50,603 bases of DNA from Pseudomonadota bacterium (GCA_023444445.1 JAEXMK010000114.1:1-50603), one strand, 5' to 3'; counted from the first letter of the stretch, positions 15,785 to 25,296 are shown. Translations and numbers: made by a program. Notes: a model not told the origin generated them from the letters alone.

Positions 15785-18235
15785 ATGATGAACCTCACCG
15801 AATATCGCCGCACCTCCGCTCGGCTTTCCGACTATCTGCCATGGGCAGCCCTGGTAGGCCCCGGCGTTGTGCTGAACAAGGATGGCAGCCTCCAGAGGAC
15901 AGCGAAGTTTCGCGGGCCGGATCTGGATTCTGCTGTGGCTGCCGAACTGGTCGCGGTTGCCGGTCGCATCAACAACGCCGTGCGCCGTCTTGGCTCCGGC
16001 TGGTCGATTTTCGTCGAGGCGCAGCGTTCCGAGGCCGCGACCTATCCCGACAGCCGTTTTCCAGATGCGGCTTCCGCACTGGTCGATGCCGAGCGCAAGG
16101 CCGGGTTCGAGGAGGCGGGCACGCATTTCGTGTCGGGCTATTTCCTGACCTTCCTATGGCTGCCGCCCGCCGAGGACGCCGCCCGCGCCGAAACCTGGCT
16201 CTATGAAGGTCGCGAACAATCCGGCGTCAATCCGCATGAGCTGATGCGCGGCTTCATCGACCGCACGGACCGCGTGCTGGCGCTGCTCGATGGCTTCATG
16301 CCGGAATGCCGCTGGCTGGATGACGCTGCCACGCTAACATACCTCCATTCGTCGATTTCCACGAAGCGTCATCGCGTGCGCGTGCCCGAAGTGCCCATGC
16401 ACCTCGATGCGCTGCTGGCCGACCAGCCCCTGACCGGCGGACTGGAGCCGCGCCTTGGTGACGCGCATCTGCGCGTCCTGACCATCATCGGTTTCCCGAC
16501 CGCGACGACGCCTGGCCTGCTCGATGAGATGAACCGGCTCGCGTTCCCGTATCGCTGGTCAACCCGCGCCATCCTGATGGACAAGACGGACGCGACGAAG
16601 CTGCTGACCAAAATCCGCCGTCAATGGTTCGCCAAGCGGAAGAGCATCGCCGCGATCCTCAAGGAGGTGATGACCAACGAACAATCCGCCTTGGTGGACA
16701 CCGATGCGTCCAACAAGGCGCTCGACGCCGACATGGCCTTGCAGAAACTCGGCGCTGATGTCGCGGGTATGGCCTATGTCACAGCGACCGTCACCGTCTG
16801 GGACATTGATCCGCGTATCGCGGACGAGAAGCTACGCCTGGTCGAGAAGATCATTCAGGGCCGTGATTTCACGGCCATGCCCGAAACCGTCAATGCCGTC
16901 GATGCCTGGCTCGGCTCGATCCCCGGACATGCCTACGCCAATGTCCGGCAGCCCCCAATCTCGACGCTCAACCTTGCTCATATGATCCCGCTTTCGGCCG
17001 TGTGGGCGGGGCCGGAACGGAACGAACACCTCGGAGCGCCCCCCTTGCTGTATGGCAAGACCGAAGGTTCGACGCCGTTCCGGCTTTCCCTTCATGTCGG
17101 CGACGTGGGCCATACCCTCGTCGTCGGCCCGACCGGCGCGGGCAAGTCCGTGTTGCTGGCGCTGATGGCGCTGCAATTCCGCCGCTATGAACGCAGCCAG
17201 ATCTTCGCCTTCGATTTCGGAGGATCGATCCGCGCATCCGCGCTCGCCATGGGTGGCGACTGGCATGACCTCGGCGGCGGGTTGACCGAGGGATCGGAGG
17301 TTTCCGTCTCCCTGCAACCGCTCGCACAAATTGATGACGCTTATGAGCGGTCATGGGCCGCTGACTGGATCGCTGCGATCCTGATGCGTGAAGGCATGAC
17401 CATCACGCCGGAGGTGAAAGAGCATATCTGGACGGCGCTGACCTCGCTGGCATCCGCCCCCGTCAGCGAGCGCACCATCACCGGCCTTGCGGTCTTGCTG
17501 CAATCCAATGATCTGAAACAGGCATTGCGGCCTTACTGCATTGGCGGGGCTTATGGCCGGTTGCTCGACGCCGAAACCGAACAACTCGGCTCAGCGGATG
17601 TGCAGGCGTTCGAGATCGAGGGACTGGTCGGAACTGGCGCGGCCCCGGCCGTGCTCGCCTACCTGTTCCATCGCATCGGCGACCGGCTCGACGGTCGGCC
17701 GACGCTGCTTATCATCGACGAAGGCTGGTTGGCGCTGGATGACGAAGGCTTCGCCAACCAGCTCCGCGAATGGCTGAAGACGCTCAGGAAGAAGAACGCC
17801 AGCGTCATCTTTGCCACGCAGTCTCTCTCGGACATTGACGGCAGCAACATCGCGCCTGCCATCATCGAAAGCTGCCCGACACGGCTGCTGCTGCCGAACG
17901 AACGCGCGATCGAGCCACAGATCACCGCAATCTATCGGCGGTTCGGGCTGAACGACCGGCAGATTGAGATCCTCGCACGGGCCACGCCCAAACGGGATTA
18001 TTACTGCCAGTCGCGCCGCGGCAATCGGCTGTTCGAGCTGGGTCTTTCCGAAGTCGGCCTCGCGCTCTGCGCCGCGTCATCCAAAACCGATCAGACCCGC
18101 ATCGCCGATCTTGTCGCCGAGCATGGGCAGGAGGGCTTCCTCGCCGCCTGGCTGCGCGAGCGCGGCGTCGAATGGGCGGCGGAGCTGATCCCCGATCTCA
18201 CCAATCTCATCCCTCAGACCGAAAAGGAGTCCTGA
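15785..18235 (+). CDS. trbE: TrbE, VirB4-type conjugation ATPase
   Basis: An 816-residue ATPase, the largest and most conserved part of the channel. The N-terminal CagE/TrbE domain starts NLTEYRRTSARLSDYLPWAALV. Walker A GPTGAGKS is at 448-455 and is followed by IFAFDFGGSIRASALAMGG. Walker B LLIIDEGWLALDDEGF is centred on D645, with NASVIFATQSLSDIDGS after it. The start is one of two adjacent ATGs at 15785/15788, 10 bp after trbD; the frame upstream overlaps trbD and is ignored. Confidence 0.95.
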   Translation: MMNLTEYRRTSARLSDYLPWAALVGPGVVLNKDGSLQRTAKFRGPDLDSAVAAELVAVAGRINNAVRRLGSGWSIFVEAQRSEAATYPDSRFPDAASALVDAERKAGFEEAGTHFVSGYFLTFLWLPPAEDAARAETWLYEGREQSGVNPHELMRGFIDRTDRVLALLDGFMPECRWLDDAATLTYLHSSISTKRHRVRVPEVPMHLDALLADQPLTGGLEPRLGDAHLRVLTIIGFPTATTPGLLDEMNRLAFPYRWSTRAILMDKTDATKLLTKIRRQWFAKRKSIAAILKEVMTNEQSALVDTDASNKALDADMALQKLGADVAGMAYVTATVTVWDIDPRIADEKLRLVEKIIQGRDFTAMPETVNAVDAWLGSIPGHAYANVRQPPISTLNLAHMIPLSAVWAGPERNEHLGAPPLLYGKTEGSTPFRLSLHVGDVGHTLVVGPTGAGKSVLLALMALQFRRYERSQIFAFDFGGSIRASALAMGGDWHDLGGGLTEGSEVSVSLQPLAQIDDAYERSWAADWIAAILMREGMTITPEVKEHIWTALTSLASAPVSERTITGLAVLLQSNDLKQALRPYCIGGAYGRLLDAETEQLGSADVQAFEIEGLVGTGAAPAVLAYLFHRIGDRLDGRPTLLIIDEGWLALDDEGFANQLREWLKTLRKKNASVIFATQSLSDIDGSNIAPAIIESCPTRLLLPNERAIEPQITAIYRRFGLNDRQIEILARATPKRDYYCQSRRGNRLFELGLSEVGLALCAASSKTDQTRIADLVAEHGQEGFLAAWLRERGVEWAAELIPDLTNLIPQTEKES

Positions 18236-18237
18236 CC

Positions 18238-19020
18238 ATGACTATCCGTCTTTCCCGTTCGCGGGCCATGCTCATGGCGGCAACACTGCTTGCCGCGCCA
18301 CTTGCGCTCTCGCCCATGCTGACCAGTCCGGCCCATGCGCAATTCGGTTTCGGCCGCATCGTCTATGACCCGACCAACTATGCGCAGAACCTGCTCACGG
18401 CCGCGCGCACGCTGGAGCAGATCAACAATCAGATCACCTCGCTTCAGAACGAAGCGCAGATGCTCATCAATCAGGCGCGTAACCTGACCAGCCTGCCATA
18501 TTCATCGCTCCAGACCTTGCAGCAGAACGTCCAGCGCACGCAGCAGCTTCTGGCCCAGGCACAAAACATCGCCTTCGACGTGCAGAACGTCGATCAGATG
18601 TTCAGCCAAAAATACGGCAATGTCCCGCTGTCGGCGACCGACACCCAGCTTGTCGAAGATGCCCGTTCGCGCTGGCAGAACACAGTTGGCGGTTTGCAGG
18701 ATGCCATGCGCGTGCAGGCCGGCGTGGTCGGCAACATCGACACCAACCGCGCCGAGATGTCGGCCTTGGTCGGCCAGAGCCAGAACGCCACCGGCGCCTT
18801 GCAGGCCACGCAGGCGGGCAATCAGCTTCTCGCCCTCCAGTCGCAGCAGCTTTCCGACCTGATCGCGCTGATGTCGGCCAATGGTCGCTCGGAAGCGCTG
18901 ATCGAGGCCGAGCGCGCCACCGCCGCCGAACAGGGCCGCGTGCAGCGTGAACGCTTCCTGACGCCGGGATCGGGCTACCAGCCCGGCAATGCCCGGATGT
19001 TCGGCAACGGCAACAACTGA
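18238..19020 (+). CDS. trbJ: TrbJ, VirB5-like channel/pilus protein
   Basis: A 260-residue exported protein. The signal peptide covers residues 1-38 (cleavage near SPAHAQ), followed by the family phrase FGRIVYDPTNYAQNLLTAARTL. The body is rich in Gln/Asn and strongly helical (QINNQITSLQNEAQMLINQA; LQQNVQRTQQLLAQAQN), consistent with a coiled-coil VirB5/TrbJ minor pilin. ATG at 18238 follows AAAAGGAGTCCTGACC, with the stop of trbE inside the spacer. It acts in the periplasm or at the pilus tip. Confidence 0.92.
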   Translation: MTIRLSRSRAMLMAATLLAAPLALSPMLTSPAHAQFGFGRIVYDPTNYAQNLLTAARTLEQINNQITSLQNEAQMLINQARNLTSLPYSSLQTLQQNVQRTQQLLAQAQNIAFDVQNVDQMFSQKYGNVPLSATDTQLVEDARSRWQNTVGGLQDAMRVQAGVVGNIDTNRAEMSALVGQSQNATGALQATQAGNQLLALQSQQLSDLIALMSANGRSEALIEAERATAAEQGRVQRERFLTPGSGYQPGNARMFGNGNN

Positions 19021-19040
19021 CCGGACAGGAGGGGCGCGAC

Positions 19041-19328
19041 ATGGACGGCAAGATGCTGGCCCGGCTGGGCGCGATCATATTCGCGGCTATCGCCATCACT
19101 GCCACGGTGATCGAAATGACCCGCGAGGATGAACCGGCGCATCACCGTCCGGCTCCATCGCTTCAGCCCTCTGCCGATCCGCTGCGCCAGAGCCTGCGCC
19201 GTTGCCAGCAATTAGGCGAGGCCGCCGTGAGTGATGCCGGGTGCCTCGCCACCTGGGCCGAGAACCGCGATCGCTTTCTCGGCCGGACGCCGGTGCCCGC
19301 CGCCCCGCATCAGAACGGGGGAGAGTGA
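19041..19328 (+). CDS. TrbK-alt, putative entry exclusion protein
   Basis: A 95-residue protein with one N-terminal membrane helix (LARLGAIIFAAIAITATVI) and a periplasmic tail with two cysteines (LRRCQQLGEAAVSDAGCLATWAENRDRF), the pattern of the TrbK-alt family placed between trbJ and trbL. In this position TrbK-type proteins block redundant transfer into cells already carrying the element. The start has a strong AGGAGG eight bases upstream. The exclusion role is inferred from family and place. Confidence 0.8.
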   Translation: MDGKMLARLGAIIFAAIAITATVIEMTREDEPAHHRPAPSLQPSADPLRQSLRRCQQLGEAAVSDAGCLATWAENRDRFLGRTPVPAAPHQNGGE

Positions 19329-19331
19329 ACC

Positions 19332-20699
19332 ATGGGCGGCACCGGCGTCATCGACAATTTCCTGGGCGTATTCACCGGCTATATCGACAGTGGCTTCGGT
19401 CTGCTTGGAGGTGAAGTCGCCTTCATCGCTACCACGCTGATCGTCATCGACGTAACGCTGGCGGCGCTGTTCTGGAGCTGGGGCGCAGATGACGACATCA
19501 TCGCCCGGCTGGTCAAGAAAACGCTGTTCGTCGGTGTCTTCGCTTATCTGATCAGCAACTGGAACAATCTCGCCCAGATCATCTTCGACAGTTTTGCCGG
19601 TCTGGGCCTGAAGGGATCAGGCACCGGCTTCTCCGCCGCCGATCTGCTTCGTCCCGGCAAGGTGGCGCAGACCGGCCTTGATGCTGGGCGCCCGCTGCTC
19701 GAATCCATTTCTGACATGATGGGCTACTGGTCGTTCTTCGAGAACTTCATCCAGATCGCCTGCCTGATGTTCGCCTGGGTGCTGGTGCTTCTCGCCTTCT
19801 TCATTCTCGCCGTGCAGCTCTTCGTCACGCTGATCGAGTTCAAGCTGACGACACTGGCCGGCTTTGTGCTGATCCCATTCGGACTATTCGGCAAGACCGC
19901 CTTCATGGCCGAGCGCGTTCTCGGCAATGTCGTTTCCTCTGGCATCAAGGTGCTGGTCCTGGCTGTCATTATCGGTATCGGCTCGACGCTGTTCAGCCAA
20001 TTCACCGCAGGCTTCGGTGGCGTAACGCCGACCATCGACGACGCCATGGCGATCGTGCTGGCCGCACTTTCTCTTCTCGGCCTAGGCATATTCGGTCCCG
20101 GCATCGCTTCCGGTCTGGTGTCTGGAGGCCCGCAGCTTGGCGCAGGTGCTGCCGTTGGAACCGGCCTTGCCGCAGGTGGCATGATGCTGGCCGGAGGTGC
20201 CGCCGCTGGCATGGCCGCGAAGGGAGGAGCCGCAGCGCTCTCTGGTGGGGCGGCTGCCGCGCGGGGTGGTGCCGCCGCCGCAGGTGCGGCGAGCGCCGCC
20301 TATAGTGTCGGTTCGCTTGGCCAGTCCGGCGCTGCCGGTGTCGCCTCCGGTCTGGGCGGTGTTGCCCGTGCCGCAGGCTCTGCCGCCGCATCGCCCTTGA
20401 AGCGCGCCACTTCCAAAGCCTCCGAAAGCGTCAAGTCCAGCTTTTCCGATGGAGCGCGTGCCGGCTTCGGCGTCACCGGTGGCTCCTCGACGGCTGGAAC
20501 AGTCGGAGGCGCCAGCGAGGCCGCGAGCGCTGCCCCATCACCCGCCGCGAAGGCCGGCGGCTCTCCGGCATGGGCAAAGCAGATGCAGCGCAAACAGACA
20601 CTCAGTCACGGCACGTCGATGGCCGCCCATGCCGTGCGCGCCGGCGACAGCCATGGCGGCGGCTCCTCCATCAATCTTTCTGAAAGTGACCGCTCATGA
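19332..20699 (+). CDS. trbL: TrbL, VirB6-like polytopic channel protein
   Basis: A 455-residue inner-membrane protein. The N-terminal 270 residues carry about six hydrophobic segments (for example FIATTLIVIDVTLAALFW, LMFAWVLVLLAFFILAVQLF, VLVLAVIIGIGSTLF). The C-terminal 180 residues are extremely Ala/Gly/Ser-rich and presumably disordered, as in other TrbL proteins. Opening motif GVIDNFLGVFTGYIDSGFGLLGG is typical. It starts 4 bp after the TrbK-alt stop and overlaps trbF by ATGA. Confidence 0.93.
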   Translation: MGGTGVIDNFLGVFTGYIDSGFGLLGGEVAFIATTLIVIDVTLAALFWSWGADDDIIARLVKKTLFVGVFAYLISNWNNLAQIIFDSFAGLGLKGSGTGFSAADLLRPGKVAQTGLDAGRPLLESISDMMGYWSFFENFIQIACLMFAWVLVLLAFFILAVQLFVTLIEFKLTTLAGFVLIPFGLFGKTAFMAERVLGNVVSSGIKVLVLAVIIGIGSTLFSQFTAGFGGVTPTIDDAMAIVLAALSLLGLGIFGPGIASGLVSGGPQLGAGAAVGTGLAAGGMMLAGGAAAGMAAKGGAAALSGGAAAARGGAAAAGAASAAYSVGSLGQSGAAGVASGLGGVARAAGSAAASPLKRATSKASESVKSSFSDGARAGFGVTGGSSTAGTVGGASEAASAAPSPAAKAGGSPAWAKQMQRKQTLSHGTSMAAHAVRAGDSHGGGSSINLSESDRS

Positions 20700-21385
20700 A
20701 CATCTTCAAACGTCCAGCTGCCCATTACGGCAAATCGCCCGAACCCGAGACGCCCTATCAGAAAGCTGCCCAGGCCTGGGACGAACGTATCGGTTCGGCC
20801 CGCGTGCAGGCAGAGAACTGGCGCATCATGGCCTTCGGCTCGCTGATCCTCTCGGCCGGTTTCGCCTCGGCCCTGGTCTGGCAATCGGCGCGCGGGACGG
20901 TCGTGCCCTGGGTGGTGCAGGTCGATAACCTCGGCCAGTCGCAGACCGTCGCGCCCGCCGTGGCTGACTATCGCCCGACCGATCCGCAGATCGCATTCCA
21001 TCTCGGCCGCTTCATCGAGCAGACGCGCTCGATCCCGGCGGATGCCATCATCGTGCGGCAGAACTGGCTGCGCGCCTATGAGTTCACCACGGATCGGGGC
21101 GCGGCAACCCTCAATGATTATGCCCGTGCCAATGACCCGTTCACCAAGGTCGGCAAGCAACAGATTGCGGTCGAGGTGTCCAGCGTCATCCGCGCCTCGA
21201 ATGACAGCTTCCGTGTCGCCTGGACCGAGCGCCACTACGAAAACGGCCAGCTTTCCACCACCGAACGCTGGACCGCGATCCTGACCATCGTAATCCAGAC
21301 GCCGCGCGATGCTGAACGCCTGCGCGCCAATCCACTCGGCATCTACGTCAATGCAATTTCATGGTCGCGGGAGATGAGCCAATGA
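20696..21385 (+). CDS. trbF: TrbF, VirB8-like assembly protein
   Basis: A 229-residue bitopic inner-membrane protein. A cytoplasmic N-terminus (FKRPAAHYGKSPEPETPYQKAAQAWDERIGSARVQAENWR) is followed by one membrane helix at about 48-65. The periplasmic NTF2-like VirB8 domain comes next (WVVQVDNLGQ; FRVAWTERHYENGQL; NPLGIYVNAISWSREM). It is a scaffold linking the inner-membrane ATPases to the outer-membrane core. ATGA overlaps join it to trbL and trbG. Confidence 0.95.
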   Translation: MNIFKRPAAHYGKSPEPETPYQKAAQAWDERIGSARVQAENWRIMAFGSLILSAGFASALVWQSARGTVVPWVVQVDNLGQSQTVAPAVADYRPTDPQIAFHLGRFIEQTRSIPADAIIVRQNWLRAYEFTTDRGAATLNDYARANDPFTKVGKQQIAVEVSSVIRASNDSFRVAWTERHYENGQLSTTERWTAILTIVIQTPRDAERLRANPLGIYVNAISWSREMSQ

Positions 21386-22395
21386 CCCGCATGATGGTTC
21401 GTAATTCCGGCTTGCCGGTTTTCCGTAAACCCGCTTTGGCGGCTTTGTTGCTGTCAGCGACAATGCTGGCCGGTTGCGCCACCAACAAAGCGCCGCAGTT
21501 CAGCTATGACGCCGACGTGCCATCGCTTCCTGTCGTGCCGACAGCCGTCACCGATGACCGACCCCGGCCTTTGCACACGCCGCCGGCATGGACTGTGGCG
21601 CGCGGCGGAACCGCTGCCGGAACACCGACTGGCCGCGTCGAGAACGCCAATGCCGCTGCCCGGGTCGAACCGCGGCGTGAGGGCTATTACAACGCCATCC
21701 AGATCTACCCCTGGTCGGAAGGGGCGCTGTTTCAGGTCTATGCCGCACCGGGACAGATCACGACAATCGCGCTTGAACCGGGCGAAAGCCTGACCGGCGC
21801 GGGACCGATTGCAGCAGGCGACACCGCCCGATGGATCATTGGTGATACCGAAAGCGGATCGGGTACGAGCCGCCGCGTCCATATCCTCGTCAAACCGACC
21901 CGTGAGGATATTTCCACCAATCTTGTCATCAGCACGGATCGCCGCGTCTATCTCATCGAGCTTCGCGCCCGCGCGGCACTCTATATGCCTGCTGTGGCCT
22001 GGGCCTATCCCGCGCTGCCTGCCGGTCAGCGCGTGACCGTTCCGGCAGCCCCCATCATCCCCGTCGAGACGGCACGCAACTATCGCTATGGACTGACTGG
22101 AGATACGCCACCATGGCGGCCCATCTCCGTCTTCGACGATGGCCGCCGTGTCTATGTCGTCTTCCCGCGCGGCATCGTGCAGGGCGAGATGCCCCCGATC
22201 TTCGTCATAGGCTCAGAGGGCGAAACGCAGATCGTCAACAGCCGCATTCACCAGAACATCCTGATCGTGGATCGCCTGTTCGGGGCTGCCGAGCTGCGCC
22301 TTGGCAGCGGCGATCGCCAGCAGACCGTCAGGATTGTCCGCGTTGAACAAAGGCAGGTGATCCAGCCCGCAAGGACCGGGGAGAAGCCGTCATGA
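21382..22395 (+). CDS. trbG: TrbG, VirB9-like outer-membrane core protein
   Basis: A 337-residue exported protein with a lipobox (SATMLAGC, lipidated Cys near 32). VirB9/TrbG landmarks are YYNAIQIYPWSEGALFQVYAAPGQITTIALEPGE, RRVHILVKPT, DRRVYLIELRA and the C-terminal WRPISVFDDGRRVYVVFP and HQNILIVDRLFGAAELRLG. It forms the periplasm/outer-membrane ring with TrbI. Start at 21382, overlapping the trbF stop. Confidence 0.94.
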   Translation: MTRMMVRNSGLPVFRKPALAALLLSATMLAGCATNKAPQFSYDADVPSLPVVPTAVTDDRPRPLHTPPAWTVARGGTAAGTPTGRVENANAAARVEPRREGYYNAIQIYPWSEGALFQVYAAPGQITTIALEPGESLTGAGPIAAGDTARWIIGDTESGSGTSRRVHILVKPTREDISTNLVISTDRRVYLIELRARAALYMPAVAWAYPALPAGQRVTVPAAPIIPVETARNYRYGLTGDTPPWRPISVFDDGRRVYVVFPRGIVQGEMPPIFVIGSEGETQIVNSRIHQNILIVDRLFGAAELRLGSGDRQQTVRIVRVEQRQVIQPARTGEKPS

Positions 22396-23525
22396 GCGAA
22401 GAGACGACCACCAACGCAGCCCCGATGCGTCTTCGCGCCGAGCCGCCGCACGTCACCCGCCTGTCACGCAAGATGCTGGCCGGTGTGGGCGCCGTCGCAC
22501 TCCTCGGCGTTGGTGGCGCATTGATCTATGCACTCCAGACCCGCGACATGAGTGGAAATGGCGAGGAACTCTATTCAACCGAGAACCGCCCTACAGCGGA
22601 CGGGCTGGCCGGTTTGCCGCGCGATTATACCGGCCCCGTCCTGGGGCCAGCTTTACCGGGAGACCTTGGCGGCCCGATCCTCGACGCCCAGAACAGGGGG
22701 CAACCCGTTACGCCGCCCGCGATCGCAGCACCGGCCCGTGATCCCGCCGAGGAGCGCCGTTTGGCCGAGGAAGAAGCCGCACGTCTTAGCACCGTGTTCT
22801 TTCAGTCGGTCCAAAGGACTGCGACGACACCTGGCTCCAATATGCCGGGCCTTGCGAGTCTTGACCTTGGCGGTCAGCCCGCCACGCAGGACCGGCACAC
22901 GGCATTTCTCAATGGTCCGGTGGATCGCCAGACCGTTGCCATGGATCGGATCATGGCGCCAGCGTCGCCCTATATCCTTCAGGCAGGAGCCGTAATCCCG
23001 GCGGCGATGATAACCGGCATCCGTTCGGACCTTCCCGGCCAGATCACCGCGCAGGTCACGGAGAATGTCTATGATAGCCCAACCGGCGCGCTGCTCCTGA
23101 TCCCGCAAGGAACGCGCATCATCGGCCAGTACGATGCCGGTGTGCAGTTCGGCCAGCGCCGTGTGCTGCTGGTCTGGAATCGCCTGATCCTGCCCAATGG
23201 CCGCTCGATCGTGCTGGAGCGCCAGCCCGGCGCTGACGCTTCCGGATATGCCGGTCTGGAAGATGGCGTCGATTACCACTGGTGGGACCTGATGAAGGCC
23301 GCGGGCCTGTCCACGCTGCTTGGCATCGGTATGGAGCTGGCGACCGACGACGAAGACCGCCTGATCCGCGCCATCCGCGACGGGGCGCAGGACACCATCA
23401 ATCAGGCCGGACAGCAGATCGTCCAGCGCCAGTTGCAAGTTGCCCCAACGCTGACCATCCGGCCTGGCTATCCGGTCAGGGTCATCGTCACCCGCGATCT
23501 CGTACTCGAACCATTCAGGAACTGA
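22392..23525 (+). CDS. trbI: TrbI, VirB10-like core channel protein
   Basis: A 377-residue bitopic protein. It has a cytoplasmic N-terminus, one membrane helix (MLAGVGAVALLGVGGALIYAL, about 32-52), a Pro-rich periplasmic linker, and a C-terminal VirB10 domain from about residue 190. Motifs in that domain are ILQAGAVIPAAMITGIRSDLPGQITAQV, LLIPQGTRIIGQYD, RRVLLVWNRLILPNG and RPGYPVRVIVTRDLVLEPF. It spans the envelope and senses ATPase activity. Overlaps trbG by ATGA. Confidence 0.95.
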   Translation: MSEETTTNAAPMRLRAEPPHVTRLSRKMLAGVGAVALLGVGGALIYALQTRDMSGNGEELYSTENRPTADGLAGLPRDYTGPVLGPALPGDLGGPILDAQNRGQPVTPPAIAAPARDPAEERRLAEEEAARLSTVFFQSVQRTATTPGSNMPGLASLDLGGQPATQDRHTAFLNGPVDRQTVAMDRIMAPASPYILQAGAVIPAAMITGIRSDLPGQITAQVTENVYDSPTGALLLIPQGTRIIGQYDAGVQFGQRRVLLVWNRLILPNGRSIVLERQPGADASGYAGLEDGVDYHWWDLMKAAGLSTLLGIGMELATDDEDRLIRAIRDGAQDTINQAGQQIVQRQLQVAPTLTIRPGYPVRVIVTRDLVLEPFRN

Positions 23526-23527
23526 CT

Positions 23528-23749
23528 ATGGCAAAGCTGAAACTCGGACCGCTTGTTGAGGACAAGCCTGTGAAAATGACGGTGGAACTGCCCGGTTCGC
23601 TCCACCGTGATCTGATCGCCTATGCTGAGGTGCTGGCCCGCGAAAGTGGCCAGTCCGCTACCGATCCCGTCAGGCTCATCGTGCCGATGCTGGAGCGTTT
23701 CATCGCCACCGATCGTGGCTTCGCGAAGGCTCGGCGAGCCGGGCGCTGA
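23528..23749 (+). CDS. DUF2274 family protein
   Basis: A 73-residue protein of the DUF2274 family, the regular last gene of this type of trb operon. It begins KLKLGPLVEDKPVKMTVELPGSLHRDLIAYAEVLARESGQ, which looks like a ribbon-helix-helix fold, and ends VPMLERFIATDRGFAKAR. It may be a small DNA-binding regulator; the family function is not established. It starts 2 bp after trbI. The conserved transfer module ends here and insertion sequences follow. Confidence 0.85.
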   Translation: MAKLKLGPLVEDKPVKMTVELPGSLHRDLIAYAEVLARESGQSATDPVRLIVPMLERFIATDRGFAKARRAGR

Positions 23750-23871
23750 AACGATCATTGGCCTGTCAGAAAATGCTATTGGTGGTTTCAGATCGAGAAT
23801 AATCGCTGGTAGGTAGCCTCGTCAGGGTCTGCCGTTTCTTCAGTGCTGGTCCTTCACGAGTGCCTGTTTAA

Positions 23872-24374
23872 GACCGCAATGTCATCGTGATGCGCTCGAA
23901 CCTGCGCTGGTGCAGCGACGAATTCGATGTCAGCTGTTGGAAGGCGATGTCGTCTGTGGCGTCTTCCTTATCGACGTCTATAACCGCAAGATCATCACCT
24001 GGCGCGCCGTGATGAATGCCGAAATCAGCAGCTCGGATATCCGCGATCTGCTGTTCGAAGCCATAGAACGGCGGTTCTCTGCCCTGCGCGCCAGTGGTCA
24101 TCGAGGTTCTCACAGATACATCACCAGGGACACGCAGATCTTCGACCGCCAGCTTGGGCTGAAGCCATGCTTCGCACCGGTTGGTAGCCCGCAGAGCAGC
24201 AGCATGTCGGAGGACTTCGTCAAAACCCTGAAGCCTGACTATTTCCAAGTCACGCCGTTGACTGACGCCCCCACAGTCCTCGGATCGATTGGAACCTGTG
24301 CCGCGGATTACAACGACAACGACCCGCACTCAGGGCTGAAGGTGCGCTCGCCCCGCGAGTTCATCGCAGCTTAA
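23872..24374 (+). pseudogene. Degenerate IS3-family transposase OrfB fragment
   Basis: This is the C-terminal half of an IS3-type DDE transposase. The series RSNLRWCSDEFDVSCW (from about 23893), then in another frame GDVVCGVFLIDVYNRKIITWRAV, QLGLKPCFAPVGSPQSSSMSEDFVKTLKPDYFQVTPL and DYNDNDPHSGLKVRSPREFIAA*, follows the family order. A frameshift lies near 23935-23945. The block normally containing the second catalytic Asp (LSDNGS) is corrupted near 24105-24120, so the gene is dead. No OrfA or left end is visible. Confidence 0.75.
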
Positions 24375-24388
24375 ACCGTAACCGTGTG

Positions 24389-24396
24389 AGTGTGTG
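24389..24396. repeat. Left target-site duplication of the IS66 element
   Basis: AGTGTGTG directly abuts the left inverted repeat and is repeated exactly at 26937-26944. Eight base pairs is the duplication size of the IS66 family. Confidence 0.9.
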
Positions 24397-24473
24397 GTAA
24401 GCGGGTAGGCCACCCCACGTAGCGGATTTTCGGTTTGAGGCTCATTTTCCTCGTGAATCACGAGGAGAGTCAT

Positions 24474-24881
24474 ATGAGCGACAGGGTGAGTCAGGTCCGA
24501 ACGTTCGAGGTTTTGACGGCGACGGCGGTGTCGCCGCGTCGGCCGCCGCGTCATTGGTCGGACGATGAGAAGGCGCGGCTGGTTGCGGAGGCGTTTTCGC
24601 CGGGAAGCACGGTGGTAGAGGTCGCCCGCGCTTATGAGCTGGATGTGTCGCAACTCTATGCGTGGCGGCGGAAGGCGTTGTCGTCGGGGGCGGTCGCGCC
24701 GTTGGCAGTGCCCTTGGGCGGGCGTGGCGGCTCGCCGAACGATCCGGTGAAGTTCACGCGATTTGATGCGGGTTCCGGCGCGCCGGTGGAGATCGTGCTG
24801 TGCGATGCTGTCGTGCGCGTCGGCGGCGATATCGATCCTGACCAGTTGGCGGGGATCATCCGCGCGGTGCGCCAGGCATGA
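24474..24881 (+). CDS. tnpA: IS66 accessory protein TnpA
   Basis: A 135-residue protein with the helix-turn-helix typical of IS66 OrfA/IS3 OrfA-like proteins: RRPPRHWSDDEKARLVAEAFSPGSTVVEVARAYELDVSQLYAWRRKAL (about 20-68). It is needed with TnpB for IS66 transposition. The start at 24474 is preceded by GAGGAG, and a small perfect hairpin (CTCGTG-AAT-CACGAG, 24450-24464) partly covers that site. Its stop overlaps the tnpB ATG (ATGA). Confidence 0.88.
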   Translation: MSDRVSQVRTFEVLTATAVSPRRPPRHWSDDEKARLVAEAFSPGSTVVEVARAYELDVSQLYAWRRKALSSGAVAPLAVPLGGRGGSPNDPVKFTRFDAGSGAPVEIVLCDAVVRVGGDIDPDQLAGIIRAVRQA

Positions 24882-25221
24882 TCGCGTCGGGTGTTGTGGT
24901 TTACGTATCGGCGCAGCCGGTGGACTTCCGTAAAGGGGCAGCGTCCCTGATGGCGCTGGTGAGGGATAGCGGCCTCGACCCGTTCTCAGGTGCTCTGCAT
25001 GTGTCCGGTCGAAACGGGCGGACCGTATTCGCATCGTGTGGTGGGATGGCAGCGGGGTCTGCCTCTATGCGAAAGTTCTGGAGGAAAACAGCTTCTGCTG
25101 GCCGGGCATATCGGCTGCTCGGCTGCGTCTGGACCATTCGCAACTCATGGCGCTTCTGGCAGGTCTCGATTGGAAGAGGATCCGACCCGCGCGGATCAAA
25201 CGCCCGCAGTTGACGGGGTGA
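24878..25221 (+). pseudogene. tnpB: IS66 TnpB with an internal frameshift
   Basis: The first 43 codons read as normal TnpB (VYVSAQPVDFRKGAASLMALVRDSGLDPFSGALHV). Then the frame shifts: the expected continuation (RIRIVWWDGSGVCLYAKVLEENSFCWPG, ending ARIKRPQLTG) is found in the frame one base back, up to the TGA at 25219-25221. This fits a single-base loss at about 25000-25010. Without repair the protein would end in about 65 unrelated residues (stop at 25213). A sequencing error is possible. Confidence 0.85.
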
Positions 25222-25296
25222 ACATGCCTGCCGGATTGGGCGCTAAAATCGGCTGAACCCATTGGAAAACAGGGCGTTTTGTGCTCTATTCCATGC

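Noticed and set aside
20200..20690. Ala/Gly-rich low-complexity stretch in trbL as a possible repeat or recombination site
   Set aside because: Low-complexity C-termini are normal in TrbL proteins and there is no exact nucleotide repeat unit.
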